From DASXKD01 sp963734725 (GTDB taxonomy: Bacteria > Actinomycetota > Actinomycetes > Streptosporangiales > Streptosporangiaceae): a DNA stretch of 64,000 nucleotides. The notes under the pieces are model-generated. The model had not been told where the DNA came from. It did no database searches and saw only the letters and a program-made list of their open reading frames with translations. A program made the translations under genes and the position numbers. The DNA lies in the NCBI GenBank assembly GCA_963734725.1, contig CAVTIX010000013.1, positions 83,742 through 147,741 on the forward strand. The letters are read 5' to 3'. Positions 8,300-15,548 of the stretch are shown here, piece after piece. Each line of letters begins with the position of its first letter. The stretch's first letter is position 1.

Positions 8300-8351
8300 T
8301 CTGCCAGCCCGTGCCGAAGGTGGCAGTTCCGCTGGTGGCTGCCGGCCAGGC

Positions 8352-8618
8352 TCAGGACCGTACCGGCCGCTGCGTGTAGTGCTCCGAGCCGCACTTGGGG
8401 CACTCCGCATACCCGGCCGCCACTTCGCCGATCGCCTCGCTCGCGGCGATCTCGGGTTCCGAGTCCGGCACCACGGGATCGAGCCCGCCAAGGGTTACCG
8501 GCCGTCCGCGCGGCGCCAAGCCGAAACCGGTGATCGGCTTGCGCACGGCCGATCTGGGCACCCGCCAGGCGTAACCACAATCTGCACAGGTTCGTTCGTA
8601 CTCATTGGCTCGCCACAG
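8352..8618 (-). CDS. Small zinc-ribbon protein, possibly CTG-initiated
   Basis: The frame reads NEYERTCADCGYAWRVPRSAV and ends IGEVAAGYAECPKCGSEHYTQRPVRS. Two CxxC pairs (CADC, CPKC) make a credible zinc ribbon, but the standard in-frame start (GTG 8561) lies downstream of the first pair. Upstream of CADC the frame is open back to about 8650 with no ATG, GTG or TTG; CTG at 8618 is the nearest candidate. Either a rare CTG start is used, or the true start was lost. It may be cotranscribed with the MFS gene 52 bases downstream. Confidence 0.55.
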   Translation of the reverse strand: MWRANEYERTCADCGYAWRVPRSAVRKPITGFGLAPRGRPVTLGGLDPVVPDSEPEIAASEAIGEVAAGYAECPKCGSEHYTQRPVRS

Positions 8619-8692
8619 GATACGCGCAGCTTGATTCTCCGCCGCCCGCCGTCAGCGCGTTCTCTGGGCCACCTAAGCTGGCCGCGCTGGCC

Positions 8693-8885
8693 GGAACTAG
8701 GGTGTGTCTTATAGATCTATGCCGTCGCGAGCGGCCGCCGTGAAGGGGGATGGGGAGGCGGGCGGGGCATCGCAAGGCGGAGGAGGAGCCCATAGCGGAG
8801 CTATGGGCGACGACGACAACGCCGCGAGTCGCCCGTCCGGCGGACGCGCAGCAGGCTGGATGACCTGTAAGACATGCCCTGGAAC
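8693..8885. mobile_element. MITE-like insertion with imperfect inverted ends and GGAAC flanks
   Basis: The left end agggtgtgtcttatagatc (from 8699) matches the reverse complement of the right end (agggcatgtcttacaggtc, ending 8880) at about 15 of 19 positions. Both sides are flanked by GGAAC (8693-8697 and 8881-8885), consistent with a 5-bp target duplication. The ~183-bp interior has no transposase but contains a perfect 9-bp hairpin gcccatagc/gctatgggc. Absence of a transposase suggests a non-autonomous element. Confidence 0.6.
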
Positions 8886-8903
8886 CGTGGAGCTGAGAAG
8901 GGC

Positions 8904-9755
8904 GTGCTGGTGCTTCCGCCGGACGGGCATGTGCACACCGAATGGTCCTGGGACGCCGCGGACGGGTCGATGGAGCAGTCATGCGCCCGCGCGGTGGAGC
9001 TAGGGCTGCCCTCGATCGCCTTCACCGAGCACGCCGACTTCACCCGCTGGGTCATCGACCCCGAAGCCGCGGCGCGGATGCGACCGCGGCACGCGGCCTG
9101 GATCGGTCCGGATGGCCGCTTCGGCCCGCCGCCCCTGGATGCCGCGGGCTACCTGGCGTCCGTGCAGCGCTGCAGGGACCGGTTTCCAGGGCTGCGCATC
9201 CTGTCCGGTGCCGAGCTGGGTGAGCCGCACTGGCATAAGAACGAAGTCAGGGCTCTGCTTGGCGCGGGGACCTTCGACCGGGTCCTAGGGTCGGTGCACT
9301 CGCTGAAACAGGATGCCACCCGGCTGGTAGATCTGCTCTTCGACCAGGCCGAGCCCGCCGATCTCCTCCGGGCCTACCTGGACGAGACGCTGCGGCTGGC
9401 CGAATCAGCAGCCCCGTTCGCCGTCCTCGCGCACATCGACTACCCGGTGCGGCATTGGCCGGAGGAGGCGGGTCCCTTCGATCCCACCAGATTCGAGGAT
9501 GAGTACCGCACGGTGCTGGCCGCGCTGGCCCGGTCCGGCCGGGCCCTTGAGGTCAACACCCGGGTGCCGCTGCCGGGCGTGATCGTACGGTGGTGGTACG
9601 AAGCTGGCGGCGAAGCGCTCGTGTTCGGCAGCGACGCGCACCGGCCAGCCGTCGTCGCCCGCCGCTTCGCCGGCGCCGCATCGGCCGCGGAGGCGGCCGG
9701 CTTCCACCCTGGCCGCTATCCACACGACTTCTGGCGGAGGAACGCCATCCGCTGA
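8904..9755 (+). CDS. PHP-domain phosphoesterase, histidinol-phosphatase type
   Basis: A PHP-family metal-dependent phosphatase of about 283 residues. Metal ligands are visible in PDGHVHTEWSWD (motif I), FTEHADF (motif II), SGAELGEPHW, LGSVHSL, LAHIDYPVRH and FGSDAHRP. It resembles HisK-type histidinol-phosphatases, which dephosphorylate histidinol phosphate in histidine synthesis; substrate is inferred from family only. An ATG at 8874 lies inside the right end of the adjacent MITE-like element, so translation may originally have begun at GTG 8904 or GTG 8910, the latter better spaced from gagaagg. Confidence 0.8.
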   Translation: MLVLPPDGHVHTEWSWDAADGSMEQSCARAVELGLPSIAFTEHADFTRWVIDPEAAARMRPRHAAWIGPDGRFGPPPLDAAGYLASVQRCRDRFPGLRILSGAELGEPHWHKNEVRALLGAGTFDRVLGSVHSLKQDATRLVDLLFDQAEPADLLRAYLDETLRLAESAAPFAVLAHIDYPVRHWPEEAGPFDPTRFEDEYRTVLAALARSGRALEVNTRVPLPGVIVRWWYEAGGEALVFGSDAHRPAVVARRFAGAASAAEAAGFHPGRYPHDFWRRNAIR

Positions 9756-9773
9756 CAGATCTCCGTTTCCGCT

Positions 9774-9792
9774 CCGCCCCAGGCCGGGGCGG
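9774..9792 (+). terminator. Stem-loop after the PHP phosphatase gene
   Basis: Inverted repeat ccgcccc/ggggcgg with a five-base loop lies 18 bases past the stop. There is no T-run, as is common for actinobacterial terminators. Confidence 0.5.
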
Positions 9793-10140
9793 CTGCGTTA
9801 TGGTCCGGGCGTGGCGCGGGGCCGGTGCCTGCGAAGGCGCCACCGGGGCGGGGAAATCACGAGTGTGGTGCGCCTCGGTCGCATTGGCCAGGCTCGCCGA
9901 CTGGCCGTCGGCAGCCAGGCGCTGGTAGCTGTCCTGCCAGTCCGGCAGGTCTGCGCCGGCCTGCTCCCGGTTCGACGAAGGGCGCCTCATCGCACCAGGC
10001 CTCCCCGGATCCCCTCGGAGACGCGCATCCCTAGCCGGTGCTCCCCGGCGGTCACCGTACCTGGGCTCGCTGTCCAGCGATGAGTTCTCAGCTGGGTTCA
10101 AGTCTCTTGTTCCAAGCTCAACGGATTGAAAGGGAAAGCC
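9793..10140. other. Non-coding gap between PHP phosphatase and DUF899 genes
   Basis: About 350 bases with several open frames on both strands but none with a recognisable protein. The only functional signal I see is the ribosome site aaaggga just before ATG 10141. Confidence 0.5.
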
Positions 10141-10824
10141 ATGGGCGTCTCGTTCCCGGGAGAATCAGCGAAGTACCGTGAGGCGCGCAACCGGTTGCTT
10201 GACCAGGAGGCCGAGTTGCGCCGCGTCACCGAAGCGGTGGCGGTCGCCCGGCGCAACCTTCCGCCCGGCGGCGTGGTCCCCCGGGACTATGTGTTCCAGG
10301 GCGCCGGGCTCGATGGACTGCCGATCGATGTGAAGCTGTCGGAGCTGTTCACGCCGGGCAAGGATTCGCTGGTGATCTACAACATGATGTTCCCGCGCGC
10401 CGTCGATGAGGACCTGCCGTGCCCATCGTGCACGCAGTTCCTCGACTCGTTCGACGGCGCCGCGGAACACGCCGCCCAACGGATCAATTTGGCCGTGGTC
10501 GCCAAGACAGCCCTGCCGCGCCTGCTCGCGCACGCCCAGCAGCGCGGCTGGCGCCGACTGCAACTGCTGTCCTCGGCCGCCAATACATACAACCTCGACT
10601 ACCACGGCGAAACCGCCGACGGCGCCCAGATGCCGATGATGAATGTGTTCCGGCGCGACGGCGAGACAATCCGCCACTTCTGGGGGTCCGAACTCCTTTA
10701 CGCGCCCAGCGAGCCCGGTCAGGATCCCCGCCACGGCGACACACTCGAACCGCTGTGGAACCTGTTCGACCTGATGCCCGAGGGCCGCGGCACCGACTGG
10801 TACCCCGAGCTCAGCTACCCCTGA
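10141..10824 (+). CDS. DUF899 family thioredoxin-like protein
   Basis: A 227-residue protein starting MGVSFPGESAKYREARNRLL, preceded by gaaagggaaagcc. The order (R..LL.QEAELRR, LPPGGVVPRDYVF, LSELFTPGKDSLVIYNMMF, then CPSCTQFLDSFDGA) matches DUF899, a family with a thioredoxin-like fold whose CPSC motif resembles a redox centre. WYPELSYP at the end is also typical. Function is not known for the family. It is transcribed alone between two convergent or unrelated genes. Confidence 0.85.
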   Translation: MGVSFPGESAKYREARNRLLDQEAELRRVTEAVAVARRNLPPGGVVPRDYVFQGAGLDGLPIDVKLSELFTPGKDSLVIYNMMFPRAVDEDLPCPSCTQFLDSFDGAAEHAAQRINLAVVAKTALPRLLAHAQQRGWRRLQLLSSAANTYNLDYHGETADGAQMPMMNVFRRDGETIRHFWGSELLYAPSEPGQDPRHGDTLEPLWNLFDLMPEGRGTDWYPELSYP

Positions 10825-10930
10825 CCGTCACGAGCGGCCGCTGATCTTGTCGGACTGGCCGGGCCTGTCCGCTGCGGCGAGACGGTGGGCTGCCGCCGTT
10901 GCGTCGCCCCCAGCTCTGCCGGCCTTGGTT

Positions 10931-11398
10931 CTAGTGATGCCAGGGGAGGGCGATTGGCGAGGCTGGGCGCCGCCCGGCGATCAGGTCAGCAATCAAAGCA
11001 GCCAGACCGGCCGGGTATATGGTTTCGCGGGTCGTGGCCAGTTCCGCGTGAGTCCACCAGCGGTGGCCGCGGTAGTGCTGGCGTTCGAACTCGTTCAGCC
11101 CGGCCGGGTCTACCTGGTGGCTGGTGACGCGGCAGAGGAAGAAGTCATCGCGGAACAGCCCGCTGGCCCAGCCCAGGTCCGCGCGGCCAGAGGTGTAGGC
11201 GACCGGGTGCAGGTCAGCGGGAGCGACGGTGAGCCCGGTTTCTTCGCGCAACTCCCGTGCCGCGGCGTCAGCGAGTTTCTCGCCTTCTTCGACGCCACCG
11301 CCAGGCGCGAACCAAGCATGGCCAGAATGAACCAGCAACAACCGGTCCGAAGCATCAACCAGCAGGACCCGTGCCGACCTGCGGGCGAACTCCGCCAT
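10931..11398 (-). CDS. NUDIX hydrolase
   Basis: A 155-residue protein from ATG 11398 (MAEFARRSARVLLVD). The complete Nudix box is seen as G-GVEEGEKLADAAARELREETGL, matching Gx5Ex7REUxEExGU and binding the catalytic metal ions. Nudix enzymes hydrolyse nucleoside diphosphates linked to another moiety; YRGHRWWTHAEL near the C-terminus recalls the MutT/ADP-ribose branch. The longer frame to 11527 lacks conserved sequence. Substrate unknown. Confidence 0.85.
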   Translation of the reverse strand: MAEFARRSARVLLVDASDRLLLVHSGHAWFAPGGGVEEGEKLADAAARELREETGLTVAPADLHPVAYTSGRADLGWASGLFRDDFFLCRVTSHQVDPAGLNEFERQHYRGHRWWTHAELATTRETIYPAGLAALIADLIAGRRPASPIALPWHH

Positions 11399-11560
11399 AA
11401 CGCGAAGGGTAAGGCACGACGGGCTCAGGTGGCAGTTACCAGCCTCCGCGAGAACGCTCTTCCGGAGAGCTCTTCGGGCACAGCGGGCACGGAACGCAGC
11501 GAAGATCCTTGACGCTCGATCCGCCATCCGCGATCACATCTGACTCGCGGCTTCTGGTCT

Positions 11561-11610
11561 GGAGCGGGTGACGGGAATCCAACGCGCATGATCAGCTTGG
11601 AAAGGTGCGA
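11561..11610 (-). pseudogene. tRNA-Gly-like 3' fragment
   Basis: ggagcgggtgacgggaatc continuing through cagcttgg and aaag resembles the matching part of the tRNA-Gly gene at 12832-12902 with about six differences over ~43 bases, covering the acceptor 3' strand, T-arm, variable loop and anticodon arm. Sequence beyond that (toward the D-arm) does not match, so only the 3' portion is present. It is probably an integration scar or a decayed tRNA; it should not be functional. Confidence 0.6.
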
Positions 11611-11614
11611 CCGC

Positions 11615-12271
11615 TCATGCTGTGACTTGTAGCTTCGCAGGCCGACGCCGGTCACGACTTGCCGCCAAAGACCGCCAGGCACTCCGGATGACTTTGTGAC
11701 CGGGAACGTGAGGGGCACGGACGTCCCTGCGGGCTTCGTAGAGAATCAGATCATTGCCGGTCCTGTCGTCCGGCTCAGCTTCGAGTGCCTCGCTGCATTG
11801 CCTTGGCTGCGGCGGTAGCTGCCCGCGGGAACACTTCTCAAGCCACGAGTTGAGCATCGCGGCCCCGGCGGTCATCCCCACAATCAGATATAGGAAAATA
11901 AGCGCGGCAGTCACGTTGCCTAGTTGGTCACTACCGGTGAGGAAACTGGCCACCACCATGGCAGGCAGGGGGAACGCCCAGGCGCAGGCTGTGACGATCT
12001 TCTTCGCCGGGGGCCGGGCCGGCACCCGGGCGGGCTTGGGCGGCGCTGCGGTCAGCCCGGCGGGCAGGTCAGCGGTGACCGTGGCCAGTTCCCCATAGGC
12101 CCGTGAGCCGAATGCCTGGCCTACCCGCGAATCCAACTCGTCCTTGGTCAACCTGCCCTGCACGAACGCCGCCTTGAGGACACCGATCACGTGCTCACGG
12201 TCGGCGTGCGAGGCCAGCATATGGCCACCGCCCGCGTCCGCTGCCCCTTGATCGCCAGGCCCTGCTGTCAT
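11615..12271 (-). CDS. DUF1707 domain membrane protein
   Basis: A 218-residue product starting MTAGPGDQGAADAGG at ATG 12271. Residues ~18-65 (ASHADREHVIGVLKAAFVQG, then RLTKDELDSRVGQAF) are a DUF1707 domain, a short SHOCT-like module common in actinobacteria. Two membrane segments follow (~95-112 and ~122-140). The C-terminal ~70 residues are Arg-rich and unlike the family. The gene lies between the tRNA-like fragment and a SnoaL-like gene, within the segment bounded by tRNA-Gly and its partial copy. Function unknown. Confidence 0.75.
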   Translation of the reverse strand: MTAGPGDQGAADAGGGHMLASHADREHVIGVLKAAFVQGRLTKDELDSRVGQAFGSRAYGELATVTADLPAGLTAAPPKPARVPARPPAKKIVTACAWAFPLPAMVVASFLTGSDQLGNVTAALIFLYLIVGMTAGAAMLNSWLEKCSRGQLPPQPRQCSEALEAEPDDRTGNDLILYEARRDVRAPHVPGHKVIRSAWRSLAASRDRRRPAKLQVTA

Positions 12272-12331
12272 TTGGCGCCTCCCCCATCCGCACACGGCGA
12301 AAGCCTAACGTGGCGGGACTGCCCCAGGTGG

Positions 12332-12679
12332 TCAGCCCTTGACGTATGCCAGGGTCTCAGCTACCCGCCCAGCCCGGACCCGCAGCACGTCAACACCACG
12401 GACATGCCCGTCCGCCCAGTTGTAGAGCCACCGGACGATGACCCGGTCACCCGCGCCGAACATCTCCTCCACCTCAAAATGCGTGCTTGGCGACCCGGCG
12501 AAGAAAACCCGGAACGCCTCGAGCACCGCCTGCCGCCCAACGTGGCGGGTCCCGTCGGGTGCCGGGCTGGTGGCCTCGAACACGCAGTCGTCGGTGATCA
12601 AGTCATCCAGGGCATCGAGATCCCGGCGGTTGAGCGCCTCGTGGAACCTCTCAATGGTGTCGCGAGCCTCGTCATCCAT
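12332..12679 (-). CDS. SnoaL-like / NTF2-fold protein
   Basis: A 115-residue protein from ATG 12679 (MDDEARDTIERFHEALNRRD). The pattern FHEALNRRDLDALDDLITDDCVFE, then FEVEEMFGAGDRVIVRWLYNW and VRGVDVLRVRAGRVAE, is the cone-like SnoaL/NTF2 fold found in small ketosteroid-isomerase-like enzymes and many uncharacterised proteins. No specific reaction can be assigned. The upstream extension to 12775 is unlikely coding. Confidence 0.8.
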   Translation of the reverse strand: MDDEARDTIERFHEALNRRDLDALDDLITDDCVFEATSPAPDGTRHVGRQAVLEAFRVFFAGSPSTHFEVEEMFGAGDRVIVRWLYNWADGHVRGVDVLRVRAGRVAETLAYVKG

Positions 12680-12831
12680 CCGCAGTGGCCTCCCCTGCCA
12701 CCAGAGCCCTGGATCCCGCCCGCGAGCCCCGTAGATCATGTCACCCGTCGGCGGCGCGGAAGTCAAGGAAGCCACGGCGGTCGGGCACGGACCAGGCTGA
12801 TCATGCCCGTAAGCAGGGTTGAAACCATAGG

Positions 12832-12902
12832 AGCGGGTGACGGGAATCGAACCCGCACTATCAGCTTGGGAAGCTGACGTTCTGCCATTGAACTACACCC
12901 GC
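12832..12902 (-). tRNA. tRNA-Gly (anticodon CCC)
   Basis: Read on the minus strand the 71-nt sequence folds as a complete tRNA: acceptor GCGGGTG/CACCCGC, a D-arm around AGTTCAATGGCAGAAC, anticodon stem TCAGC/GCTGA enclosing loop TTCCCAA with anticodon CCC, and T-arm GCGGGTTCGATTCCCGT. The discriminator is T. CCA is not encoded. Confidence 0.9.
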
Positions 12903-12988
12903 GCGGCACCGGCCCGAACCAGGCCTCGGCTCGCCCGGATATCGTACCGGAACCTGCGAGCCTCCAGCCCCGGGCGGCCAGCGCCGCT

Positions 12989-13324
12989 TCAGCTGTCCCT
13001 CACCTCGTCCAGGAGCTGGCGCAGCCTGGCCCGCAACTCAGAGCACTCCTGCTCCAGCCGCGCGACCTGGGTCTCCAGCTCCAGGATCCGGCGAATCCCG
13101 GCCAGCGTCATACCCTGCCCGGTGAGCTGGACGACGTACTGAACGGTGACCACCTCACGGCGGGAGTAACGGCGCTGCCCGCCGTCAGAGCGCGACGGCC
13201 GGACGACGTCAAACTCGTCCAAGCGGCGCAGGAACGCCTGCTGAACTTCGAGCATGCCCGAGACCTGCCCCACCGTGTACAGAGGCAGGTCCTCATCCTC
13301 AAACGGCAACGACGGCACGGTCAT
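12989..13324 (-). CDS. MerR-family heat-shock regulator (HspR-like)
   Basis: A 111-residue MerR-type regulator. LPLYTVGQVSGMLEVQQAFLRRLDEF is the winged-helix DNA-binding start, QRRYSRREVVTVQYVVQL the wing and linker, and the C-terminus (ELETQVARLEQECSELRARLRQLLDEV) a coiled coil for dimerisation. The gene sits 83 bases downstream of a small heat-shock gene on the same strand, an arrangement that suggests feedback control of that operon. Compared with HspR it lacks ligand-binding cysteines, as HspR does. Confidence 0.85.
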   Translation of the reverse strand: MTVPSLPFEDEDLPLYTVGQVSGMLEVQQAFLRRLDEFDVVRPSRSDGGQRRYSRREVVTVQYVVQLTGQGMTLAGIRRILELETQVARLEQECSELRARLRQLLDEVRDS

Positions 13325-13407
13325 TCACTCCCCTGGCTCAGACTATGAGCAAAGGCTGCGGGCCCGGAGCGAAGGACGCGCCGGGCCCGCAAGGTGATGC
13401 GCTCCCG

Positions 13408-13842
13408 TCAGGCAGCGATCTCCTTCTTGCTCTCGGTGCTGATCTCGACCTTGCGGGGCTGAGCGGTCGCCAGCAGCGGCAGGCGGACGGTCAGCACGCC
13501 GTCAGCGAAGTCGGCCTCGATCTTGTCGAAGTCGACGGTGTCGCCAAGGGAGAGACGCCGGGCGAAGGAGCCGGTAACCCGCTCGCGGGAAATCAGCTTC
13601 TCGTCCTCACCGGCCACCTCGGTGCGCTTCGCGCTCACCGTGAGCACGCCGCGGTCCACCGTGACGTCGATGGACTCAGCGTCCACGCCGGGCAGGTCGA
13701 AGCGGAGCAGGACCTCGTCCTTGCCCCGGATCGCGTCCATCGGCATGGCCGACCGCACCCTGGCAGTCCAGTTGGCCGTGCCGAAGGTGCGCCGGGCGAG
13801 GCGGTCGAACTCCACGAAGGGGTCGAATGTTGCAAGCAGCAT
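13408..13842 (-). CDS. Hsp20/alpha-crystallin small heat-shock protein
   Basis: A 144-residue ATP-independent chaperone starting MLLATFDPFVEFDRLARRTF. The alpha-crystallin domain spans ~35-130: DEVLLRFDLPGVDAESIDVTVDRGVLTVSA, FARRLSLGDTVDFDKIEADF and DGVLTVRLPL, the last carrying the A-x-x-x-n-GVL signature. It should hold unfolding proteins for refolding. It leads an operon with the MerR-type gene, and its 190-base upstream region contains inverted repeats described separately. Confidence 0.9.
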   Translation of the reverse strand: MLLATFDPFVEFDRLARRTFGTANWTARVRSAMPMDAIRGKDEVLLRFDLPGVDAESIDVTVDRGVLTVSAKRTEVAGEDEKLISRERVTGSFARRLSLGDTVDFDKIEADFADGVLTVRLPLLATAQPRKVEISTESKKEIAA

Positions 13843-13880
13843 TGGGTTTCACCTCCGGTCGCAGGATGCCCTAGATCTAG

Positions 13881-13916
13881 ACTCCAGAGTTCATCCTAGA
13901 TTCTTTGGAGTGAACT
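13881..13916. promoter_or_regulatory. Inverted repeats upstream of hsp20
   Basis: actcca (13881-13886) pairs with tggagt (13906-13911), and agttca (13888-13893) with tgaact (13911-13916), within an AT-richer patch 39-74 bases before the hsp20 start. It recalls but does not match the HspR HAIR consensus (CTTGAGT-N7-ACTCAAG). A site for the neighbouring MerR regulator is an inference. Confidence 0.45.
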
Positions 13917-14004
13917 TTTAACTGAACTTGCATATTCCCTCAAGGCGCGCTGCAGCGCAAAACCGAACTCTCCGACATGGCCGGCGGCGCTGGACCGGGG
14001 TGGC

Positions 14005-15150
14005 TCAGAGGCGCTCAATGATGGTGGCGTTGGCCTGGCCGCCGCCCTCGCACATGGTCTGCAGGCCGTAGCGGCCGCCTGTGCGCTCAAGCTCGTGCAG
14101 CAGTTTGGTGGCCAGCACCGCGCCGGTCGCGCCGAGCGGATGACCGAGCGCGATGGCGCCACCGTTCACGTTGGTCTTCTCCAGGGACGCACCGGTGTCC
14201 GCCGACCAGGCGATGAGCACCGGCGCGAACGCCTCGTTGACCTCGAATGCGTCGATGTCGTCAACCTTCAGCCCGGCCTTGGCCAGCGCCTGGTCGGTGG
14301 CGGGAATCGGGCCGGTGAGCATGAAAACCGGGTCCGCTCCTGCGAGGGCCAGGGCCACGATCCTGGCCCGCGGGGTCAGCCCGTGCCGCTGCACCGCGGC
14401 CTCGGAGGCGACCAGCAGCGCAGCGGCGCCGTCGGAGATCTGGGACGCGGTCGCCGCGGTGATCTCCCAGCCCTCCCGCAGCGGCGCCAGCCCGGCCATC
14501 TTCTTCAGCGTGGTGTCCCGGCGCGGGCCCTCGTCCACGGCTACGTCGCCGACCGGGGTGATCTCGCGCTCGAACCGTCCCTCGTCGATCGCGCGGATCG
14601 CCCGCTGGTGGCTGGCCAGCGCGAACTCCTCGAGTTGGCGGCGGGTGATCCCCCACTTCTCGCACATCAGCTGCGCCCCGCGGAACTGGGAGATCTCCTG
14701 GTCGCCGTACCGTTCCTTCCACCCGGCGCCGAACGGCAGCGGCATGCCCTTCTCCAGCGGCAGCATGATGGACGACCCCATCGGGACCACGCTCATGCTC
14801 TCCACGCCGGCCGCGACAACCAGGTCCTGCGTGCCGGACAGGACGGCCTGAGCGGCAAAGTGCAGCGCCTGCTGGGACGAACCGCACTGCCGGTCGATCG
14901 TGACCCCGGGCACGCTCTCCGGCAGCCCAGCCGACAGCCACGCCTGCCGCGCGATGTCCAGCGATTGAGGCCCGATCTGGGAAACGCATCCCATGATCAC
15001 GTCTTCCACTGCGGCCGCGTCGACGCCGGTGCGTACCACAAGTTCGCGCAGCACATGTGCGGCGAGGTCCACCGGGTTGAGCCCTGCGAGCCCCCCGTTT
15101 CGCTTCCCGACCGGGGTCCGGACCGCTCCGACGATGTAAGCCTCAGCCAC
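14005..15150 (-). CDS. Thiolase (acetyl-CoA C-acyltransferase)
   Basis: A 381-residue thiolase starting MAEAYIVGAVRTPVGKRNGG. The nucleophilic Cys is in VTIDRQCGSSQQALHFAAQ (~residue 89), the catalytic His in GGAIALGHPLGATGA, and the second Cys in MCEGGGQANATI. It either cleaves 3-ketoacyl-CoA in beta-oxidation or condenses acyl-CoAs; the sequence resembles FadA-type degradative enzymes, but no other fad gene is adjacent. The ATG at 15150 agrees with the family start. Confidence 0.9.
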   Translation of the reverse strand: MAEAYIVGAVRTPVGKRNGGLAGLNPVDLAAHVLRELVVRTGVDAAAVEDVIMGCVSQIGPQSLDIARQAWLSAGLPESVPGVTIDRQCGSSQQALHFAAQAVLSGTQDLVVAAGVESMSVVPMGSSIMLPLEKGMPLPFGAGWKERYGDQEISQFRGAQLMCEKWGITRRQLEEFALASHQRAIRAIDEGRFEREITPVGDVAVDEGPRRDTTLKKMAGLAPLREGWEITAATASQISDGAAALLVASEAAVQRHGLTPRARIVALALAGADPVFMLTGPIPATDQALAKAGLKVDDIDAFEVNEAFAPVLIAWSADTGASLEKTNVNGGAIALGHPLGATGAVLATKLLHELERTGGRYGLQTMCEGGGQANATIIERL

Positions 15151-15309
15151 GACGCCTCCGGAAACTCAGGACAGGCGTGCCGCCGCGCCCGTCTAGTGCG
15201 ATGTTACCGCTCAGTTTCAATCCGCCATATTGTGCCGAACGAGGGCCCGCACAGCCCCTGCGCGCTCCCCGCTGGGCGCGTTCTGCGTTTATCCTCAAAG
15301 GAGGAGGAC

Positions 15310-15507
15310 GTGCGACCGCAGGTCCGGAAGGCCAGGGTGATGAGCGGGCTGATCCTGCTGGTGCTGATCGGCATTCTCATCGGGTTCGTGGTAGCCCGGG
15401 TGCGTAAGCGCATGGGGCTCGGGGTGACCTGGAGCACCTGGGTGATCACGGTTGTCGTGACCGGCTTCATACTGCTCCTGCTGTACGCCACGTCCTTCAA
15501 GCACTGA
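15310..15507 (+). CDS. Small two-helix membrane protein
   Basis: A 65-residue product from GTG 15310, which follows a near-perfect ribosome site aaaggagg (15297-15304) by five bases. Two hydrophobic stretches, SGLILLVLIGILIGFVVARV and TWVITVVVTGFILLLLYATS, flank a short basic loop RKRMGLGVT. No known domain; function unknown. It converges with the SpoIIE-type phosphatase gene. Confidence 0.65.
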   Translation: MRPQVRKARVMSGLILLVLIGILIGFVVARVRKRMGLGVTWSTWVITVVVTGFILLLLYATSFKH

Positions 15508-15548
15508 CCCGGCCGCCGTGGCCCCGCAGACTGCCCGGGCGGCGCCCC

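Noticed and set aside
9553..10101. Minus-strand ORF opposite the PHP phosphatase end and its downstream gap
   Set aside because: Low-complexity Arg/Ser/Pro content, no motif, no ribosome site, and it overlaps a convincing gene on the other strand.
13881..13916. HAIR-type HspR operator
   Set aside because: The arms actcca/tggagt and spacing do not match CTTGAGT-N7-ACTCAAG, so I kept it only as an unspecified inverted repeat.
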